Source: Bacteroidota bacterium
GTDB lineage: Bacteria > Bacteroidota > Bacteroidia > Flavobacteriales > Weeksellaceae
NCBI GenBank assembly: GCA_023420435.1
Contig: JAEZWE010000014.1
Coordinates: forward strand, 1 to 10,330
Length of the DNA: 10,330 bases
Direction: 5' to 3'
The translations under genes were made by a program, and so were the position numbers. Numbering within the stretch: the stretch's first letter is position 1; the number at the start of each line of letters is the position of its first letter. The notes under the pieces were generated by a model that did not search any database, had not been told where the DNA came from, and saw only the letters and a program-made list of their open reading frames with translations. This document shows, in pieces, positions 6,269 to 10,330 of the stretch.

Positions 6269-6300
6269 TCACATTAACACATTATCACATCATCACATTA
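6269..6300. repeat. Short tandem repeat, four 8-bp TCACATTA-like units
   Basis: Four contiguous octamers (TCACATTA, ACACATTA, TCACATCA, TCACATTA) occupy 6269-6300. The last unit encodes the end of the regulator gene, including its TGA stop (6293-6295) and Met and part of the Leu before it. The same octamer occurs once at 9527-9534 in the aceB-aceA spacer. It is probably a slippage-generated or dispersed intergenic repeat; no function is evident. Confidence 0.7.
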
Positions 6301-7768
6301 ATTCCTTCCGAATTTTTGCAATTCCCGCTTTCATTTCCTCATTAAAATTCTCCTTTTCAATCCGAATTGGCGGCGCTTGTCGAACATCACAATCGGAAAT
6401 ACTACACGTTTCGCAAGTCACACCGACATTTTCCGTCACAATACTTTCACTTTTTGCAAATTTTATTTTTTTGAGTGAATTTGTATTGAGTAAAATCCCA
6501 AGACAATAACTTCGATTTGTTCCGTCAGAGAAAGGGTTTTTCTGCGAAGTAGAAATCACGAGATAACTCAATCCGCTGTCTTTGTAATGCGAAATTTGCG
6601 CTCCGGTCAAGGTTTCGTTATTCTGAATGTTCGTTAAATTTTTAATCGCAATCCAACGTCTGCAATAATGTTCGTTGTTCGCTTTTGCATGTGGAGTTTG
6701 TTGATGGTTTAAATGTAATTCTTTGATAATCTGAATCTTATTGCTATTTTTCTTTTTTGTGAAACAGAGATAAAACAAATCTTTAATTCCGATTTCGGAA
6801 GAAAGTAGATTTGTCAAACGGTAATAAAAAGTTTCAGGTGAATTCGTGAAATTGTTGATTAAAGTTTCAAATTTCTTTGTATCCCATTTTGGATTTTGAA
6901 AAAATGCACAAGTTTTTTCAATCAATTTTTCTTTTGGAATTAAAATGCAACCTGCAAAATACGAAGCATAAAAATTATTCAACAATTCTTCAAAACTCGA
7001 AAAATCCACCCAAGAATAGGTGTTAGGACGAGGTGAAAGTTCCAAAACATTGAACCCAATTTCCTTTGCAAGAATAAAAACTTTCTGATTTTCATCCAAC
7101 AATTCGTTCAGCAAAAGCAACTTTTTTTCAGGAATAAAAAGCGATCGCAAGTTTTTCAGATTTCCATAATCTTCAAAATTTTTCGATTGAATTTCATATT
7201 GAAAGTGTTCAATTAAAATGTTTTCTAAAGTTTTTGCTTCTAAATTTTTTCCTGAATTCAATTGGTTTTGATTTGAAAATCCTTTTGCTTTTTCTTCAAT
7301 TTCAGGGAAATAATTGTCGTACAATTCCTGAAAACTTCTCACAACTGCAAAATAAAATCGTTCTTTTCCAAGATTATAATTCTGCGAAATTTCAATTAAA
7401 GTATTGATGAAAGCAGTCACTTTTTTCGGTGCTTCGCTAATGATATTGATGAGCGTATTTCGGTTAATACCAAACAATTCCAATGGAATTTCCTTGAAAA
7501 AATCAGACTTCAAAACTTCTGAAATCGGAGACAGACTTTTATCTAATTTAGTTGAAACCAAATCATCAAATTTACATTCCAAAACTTCCGCGAGTTGTAG
7601 GATTTTGTCATGTTTCGGATATTTTTTTCCGTTTTCAATTTCGTTCAAATACGATTTCGAAACGCCAGTTTTGTTCGCCAAATCTTGCAAAGACCAGTTT
7701 TTATTTTGTCTTTGCTGCTTTAGTTTCAGCCCGAAAACCGTTTTGATATAGTCGCTTTCTGCAATCAT
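6293..7768 (-). CDS. XRE-type regulator with ScfR/DUF2083 C-terminus (RamB/PrpR-like)
   Basis: 491 aa. Residues 12-69 are an XRE helix-turn-helix (LQDLANKTGVSKSYLNEIENG). A long middle region (about 190-330) resembles the M78/IrrE-like segment of these regulators (NNFYASYFAGCILIP, 264-278) but has no HExxH zinc site, so it is not a protease. The C-terminus shows the short-chain fatty-acyl regulator signature: C452, C455, C460 and RQAPP (463-467), plus HYCRRW (367-372). Known relatives are RamB (Corynebacterium; acetate and glyoxylate genes) and M. tuberculosis PrpR (methylcitrate genes; reported to bind CoA species and an Fe-S cluster). It is divergent from aceB across a spacer holding two dyads, so it probably senses an acyl-CoA and controls aceBA and itself. 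Family good; target inferred from position. The ATG at 7768 has a promoter match about 17 bases upstream. Confidence 0.9.
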   Translation of the reverse strand: MIAESDYIKTVFGLKLKQQRQNKNWSLQDLANKTGVSKSYLNEIENGKKYPKHDKILQLAEVLECKFDDLVSTKLDKSLSPISEVLKSDFFKEIPLELFGINRNTLINIISEAPKKVTAFINTLIEISQNYNLGKERFYFAVVRSFQELYDNYFPEIEEKAKGFSNQNQLNSGKNLEAKTLENILIEHFQYEIQSKNFEDYGNLKNLRSLFIPEKKLLLLNELLDENQKVFILAKEIGFNVLELSPRPNTYSWVDFSSFEELLNNFYASYFAGCILIPKEKLIEKTCAFFQNPKWDTKKFETLINNFTNSPETFYYRLTNLLSSEIGIKDLFYLCFTKKKNSNKIQIIKELHLNHQQTPHAKANNEHYCRRWIAIKNLTNIQNNETLTGAQISHYKDSGLSYLVISTSQKNPFSDGTNRSYCLGILLNTNSLKKIKFAKSESIVTENVGVTCETCSISDCDVRQAPPIRIEKENFNEEMKAGIAKIRKELM

Positions 7769-7784
7769 TTTTCAATTTCTCAAT

Positions 7785-7792
7785 CAAAGATA
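7785..7792 (-). promoter_or_regulatory. Bacteroidota -7 promoter element for the regulator gene
   Basis: On the minus strand TATCTTTG matches TAnnTTTG exactly. Transcription would start near 7780, giving a leader of about 12 bases. The dyad at 7801-7812 lies just upstream, between the -7 element and the expected -33 position, where a bound protein would block RNA polymerase. Confidence 0.6.
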
Positions 7793-7800
7793 AAAAAAAA

Positions 7801-7812
7801 GCGATTATTCGC
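7801..7812. promoter_or_regulatory. Operator-like dyad 1 (GCGA-N4-TCGC)
   Basis: GCGATTATTCGC is an imperfect 12-bp dyad (10 of 12 symmetric) with the same GCGA/TCGC half-sites as the perfect palindrome at 7835-7850, centre to centre 36 bp away. It is placed inside the regulator's own promoter, consistent with autorepression. The binding protein is inferred to be the divergent regulator. Confidence 0.5.
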
Positions 7813-7834
7813 ATAATAATTTATTTTAATTATT

Positions 7835-7850
7835 TAGCGAACGTTCGCTA
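7835..7850. promoter_or_regulatory. Operator-like perfect palindrome upstream of aceB
   Basis: TAGCGAACGTTCGCTA is a perfect 16-bp palindrome in a spacer that is otherwise nearly pure A/T. It ends 18 bases before the aceB -7 element, so it covers the -33 region, where a normal TTG box is missing. That position would suit either an activator contacting polymerase or a repressor excluding it. It shares half-sites with 7801-7812. Confidence 0.65.
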
Positions 7851-7868
7851 TTTGTGAAAATTTTTGTT

Positions 7869-7876
7869 TATGTTTG
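7869..7876 (+). promoter_or_regulatory. Bacteroidota -7 promoter element for aceBA
   Basis: TATGTTTG matches TAnnTTTG exactly. Predicted transcription start is near 7881, about 24 bases before the aceB ATG at 7905. This also argues against the upstream in-frame GTG at 7854, which would lie outside the transcript. Confidence 0.6.
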
Positions 7877-7904
7877 TAACATCAAATCACAAAATATTTT
7901 TACA

Positions 7905-9482
7905 ATGGAAACCAAAACGCAACTTAAAATTACGGCTGAAAAGCAGTTTCCGGATATTTTCACGTCGGAGTTGATGGATTTCCTTTCGGAATTGCATCAA
8001 AATTTTAATTCGAAAAGAAAAAAACTTTTAGAAGCAAGAAAACTCAAACAAATCGATTTTGATTTAGGTCAAAAACCAGTTTTCCCTGAAGAAACTTCCG
8101 AAATCCGAAACGGAAATTGGGTTTGCAATCCGCTTCCAGACGATTTGCTCGATAGAAGGGTAGAAATTACAGGTCCAGTCGAAAGAAAAATGATTATTAA
8201 TGCGCTCAATTCCAGTGCATCAACTTTCATGGCAGATTTTGAAGACAGCAATTCGCCGACTTGGAAAAATTGTATGGAAGGGCAAATCAACCTTTCAGAT
8301 GCGGTTTCCAGAACGATTTCTTTTGAAAATTCAAATGGAAAAAAATATGAACTGAATGAAAAAGTTGCTACGCTTTTGGTTCGTCCAAGAGGTTTGCATT
8401 TAGAGGAAAAACACATTGAAATTAATGAAGAATTGGCTTCAGGTTCTTTGATCGATTTTGGAATTTATTTTTTCAGAAATGCAAAAAATCTGATTGAGAA
8501 TGGAAGCGGACCCTACTTTTATCTTCCAAAATTGGAACATTACAAAGAAGCAAAATGGTGGAATGACGTTTTTGTTTTTGCACAAAATTACTTGGAAATT
8601 CCTACTGGTACGATTAAAGCAACGGTTTTAATTGAAACGATTACGGCTTCTTTCCAACTCGATGAAATTTTATTTGAATTAAAAGAACATTCTGCGGGAC
8701 TCAATTGTGGACGTTGGGATTACATTTTTTCTTACATCAAAAAATTTAGAAATCAACCCGAATTTTTAGTTCCTAACCGCGATCAAGTGACGATGATTTC
8801 GCCTTTTATGGATGCGTATTCAAAGCGAGTTATTCAAGTTTGTCACAAAAGAAATGTACACGCAATGGGCGGAATGGCGGCGCAAATCCCCGTAAAAAAT
8901 AACGCCGATAAAAATGAAAAAGCCTTTGCAAAAGTGAAATCCGACAAAACCCGAGAAGTAAAAAACGGACACGACGGAACTTGGGTAGCGCATCCTGCGT
9001 TGGTTTCGGTGGCGAAAGAGATTTTTGATGAATTCATGCCTCAAAAAAATCAAATCGATAAAAAATTTGAAAACTATCACATTTCTGAAGAAAATTTATT
9101 GGAAATACCGCTAGGAACGATTACGGAGAAAGGAGTTCGGGAAAATATCAACGTAGGAATTCTCTACATTGAATCTTGGTTAATGGGAATTGGAGCGGCT
9201 GCGATTTACAATTTAATGGAAGATGCTGCTACTGCAGAAATTTCGAGAACGCAAGTGTGGCAATGGCTGAAAAACGAAGCGAAATTGGACGACGGAAGAA
9301 CTTTGATGCCGGAATTAATTTTGAAATGGCAAGAAGAAGAATTAGAAAAAATCAAAAATTATGTCGGAGAAGAGCGTTTCAACAAAGGAAAATTTTCTTT
9401 AGCAACTGAAATTTTCAACGACTTGGTTTTGAATGACAAATTCGAAGAATTCTTAACAACAAAAGCATATCAATATTTGTAA
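7905..9482 (+). CDS. aceB: Malate synthase A
   Basis: 525 aa, a normal length for the short (A-type) malate synthases. It condenses glyoxylate with acetyl-CoA to give malate, the second step of the glyoxylate bypass, in the cytoplasm. Family blocks visible are MADFEDSNSPTW (109-120), LLVRPRGLHLEEKH (157-170), KATVLIETITASFQLDEIL (238-256), GLNCGRWDY (265-273), MGGMAAQIPV (321-330), DGTWVAHPAL (357-366) and IESWLMGIGAAAIYNLMED (422-440), where D440 is the likely catalytic base. The ATG at 7905 is preferred over the in-frame GTG at 7854: it gives a normal N-terminus and lies downstream of the predicted promoter start. It is followed after 109 bases by aceA, probably in one transcript, and is divergent from the ScfR-type regulator. 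Confidence 0.96.
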   Translation: METKTQLKITAEKQFPDIFTSELMDFLSELHQNFNSKRKKLLEARKLKQIDFDLGQKPVFPEETSEIRNGNWVCNPLPDDLLDRRVEITGPVERKMIINALNSSASTFMADFEDSNSPTWKNCMEGQINLSDAVSRTISFENSNGKKYELNEKVATLLVRPRGLHLEEKHIEINEELASGSLIDFGIYFFRNAKNLIENGSGPYFYLPKLEHYKEAKWWNDVFVFAQNYLEIPTGTIKATVLIETITASFQLDEILFELKEHSAGLNCGRWDYIFSYIKKFRNQPEFLVPNRDQVTMISPFMDAYSKRVIQVCHKRNVHAMGGMAAQIPVKNNADKNEKAFAKVKSDKTREVKNGHDGTWVAHPALVSVAKEIFDEFMPQKNQIDKKFENYHISEENLLEIPLGTITEKGVRENINVGILYIESWLMGIGAAAIYNLMEDAATAEISRTQVWQWLKNEAKLDDGRTLMPELILKWQEEELEKIKNYVGEERFNKGKFSLATEIFNDLVLNDKFEEFLTTKAYQYL

Positions 9483-9514
9483 AAAAGTAAAAAGTAAAAA
9501 GTAAAAAGTAAAAA
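9482..9514. repeat. Heptanucleotide tandem repeat AAAAAGT
   Basis: Four exact AAAAAGT units and a fifth partial one begin in the last base of the aceB stop codon and run to 9514. It is a homogeneous microsatellite likely to vary in copy number by slippage. It could lengthen or shorten the aceB-aceA spacer without touching either reading frame. Confidence 0.85.
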
Positions 9515-9591
9515 TTTTATCAATAATCACATTACCAATTACTTATTGCCAATTACGCATCAATAAATTTTAACACTAAATCCAAAATACA

Positions 9592-10330
9592 ATGACAACA
9601 AAAGATCAAATCCAGCAATTAGAGCAAGAATGGTTAGAAAATCCAAGATGGAACGGAATAAAAAGACCTTACAGCGCAGAAGAAGTTCTGAAACTTCGAG
9701 GAACTTATAAAATCGAGTACACTATAGCGAAACTCATGTCTGAAAAACTTTGGGAAAAATTGAATTCCCAAGATTTTGTGGCAGGTTTGGGCGCACTTAC
9801 CGGAAATCAGGCGGTTCAGGAAGTGGACGCAGGTTTGGAAGCGATTTACCTTTCCGGATGGCAAGTTGCAGCCGATGCGAATTTGAGCGGAGAAATGTAT
9901 CCTGATCAAAGTTTATATCCTGCGAATTCGGTTCCGAGTGTCGTGAAAAGAATCAACAATGCGTTGTTGAGAGCGGATCAAATTCAGTCCGTGAATAAAG
10001 TGGATGAAATTAATAGGAAAAATTATTTAGTTCCCATCGTTGCTGATGCAGAAGCAGGTTTCGGCGGAAATTTGAACGCCTTTGAATTGATGAAACAAAT
10101 GATTGAAAGCGGTGCAGCTGGAGTTCATTTTGAAGATCAATTGTCGTCTGCAAAAAAATGCGGTCATCTCGGTGGAAAAGTTTTGGTACCGACGCAAGAA
10201 GCTATAAATAAATTAATTGCGGCGCGTTTAGCTGCCGATGTATGCGGAGTTCCCACTGTTTTGGTAGCAAGAACTGACGCCGATGCTGCAGATTTGTTGA
10301 CTTCCGATATTGATGAAAGAGATCATAAAT
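9592..10330 (+). CDS. aceA: Isocitrate lyase (5' part, cut by the window end)
   Basis: The frame is open from the ATG at 9592 to the window edge, about 246 codons of an expected ~430. It cleaves isocitrate to succinate and glyoxylate, the entry step of the glyoxylate bypass, in the cytoplasm. The N-terminal TKDQIQQLEQEWLENPRW and RPYSAEEVLKLRG, then LTGNQAVQ (69-76), SGWQVAADAN (88-97), ADAEAGFGG (151-159, metal and substrate site) and the catalytic KKCGH at 188-192 with C190 all match isocitrate lyase. It starts 109 bases after aceB. No TAnnTTTG match is seen in that spacer, so it most likely depends on the aceB promoter. What is visible is intact; the C-terminus cannot be judged. Confidence 0.96.
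   Translation, partial: MTTKDQIQQLEQEWLENPRWNGIKRPYSAEEVLKLRGTYKIEYTIAKLMSEKLWEKLNSQDFVAGLGALTGNQAVQEVDAGLEAIYLSGWQVAADANLSGEMYPDQSLYPANSVPSVVKRINNALLRADQIQSVNKVDEINRKNYLVPIVADAEAGFGGNLNAFELMKQMIESGAAGVHFEDQLSSAKKCGHLGGKVLVPTQEAINKLIAARLAADVCGVPTVLVARTDADAADLLTSDIDERDHK

Noticed and set aside
7854..7904. 17-residue extension of malate synthase from a GTG
   Set aside because: The GTG lies upstream of the predicted transcription start and the extension contains the promoter element; ATG at 7905 fits the family.
9482..9534. CRISPR-like tandem array
   Set aside because: The repeat units are 7 bp and contiguous with no spacers; it is a simple microsatellite.

Overview
The window looks like chromosomal DNA from a low-GC member of the Bacteroidota, most likely class Flavobacteriia and plausibly the Chryseobacterium/Weeksellaceae side. 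The evidence is the strongly AT-rich intergenic DNA, A-rich leaders without clear Shine-Dalgarno sites, several exact matches to the Bacteroidota -7 promoter element TAnnTTTG, and a DUF4290 gene directly upstream of murA, an arrangement I associate with this phylum. The genus is inferred from gene content and sequence style; I could run no search.

Left part (1-3000, minus strand). A strong 14-bp hairpin terminator at the left edge abuts the end of murA (peptidoglycan synthesis). murA overlaps a DUF4290 gene in a TAATG junction, and the pair has a promoter almost on top of the start codon. Upstream lies a second minus-strand pair: a haem-binding (CxxCH) membrane-anchored protein followed by a DCC-family (DUF393) protein that appears to lack an ATG start.

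Middle part (3000-5570). On the plus strand are der (ribosome-assembly GTPase, with a predicted structured leader of about 84 nt) and upp (uracil salvage), ending in a clear intrinsic terminator. The 290-nt gap between upp and the next ORF (5181-5470) holds that terminator, a 9-4-9 inverted repeat and a promoter. The promoter reads into a tiny 27-codon ORF that looks like a signal peptide or a single membrane helix with nothing attached.

Right part (5570-10330). On the minus strand are a ComF-type phosphoribosyltransferase and, upstream of it, a large XRE-type regulator with a C-terminal ScfR/DUF2083 domain (RamB/PrpR-like). This regulator is divergent from aceB (malate synthase) and aceA (isocitrate lyase, cut by the window edge), which together form the glyoxylate bypass. 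Their shared spacer of about 136 bp holds two back-to-back promoters and two related GCGAnnnnTCGC dyads, one of them a perfect 16-bp palindrome. The simplest reading is a self-contained acetate or fatty-acid utilisation switch: an acyl-CoA-responsive regulator controlling itself and aceBA. RamB is known to control the glyoxylate genes in Corynebacterium; here the same logic appears in a distant phylum.

No mobile element, CRISPR array, tRNA or rRNA was seen. Most of the window is core housekeeping. The less ordinary items are the glyoxylate switch, the Asp-type MurA, the micro-ORF and the der leader.
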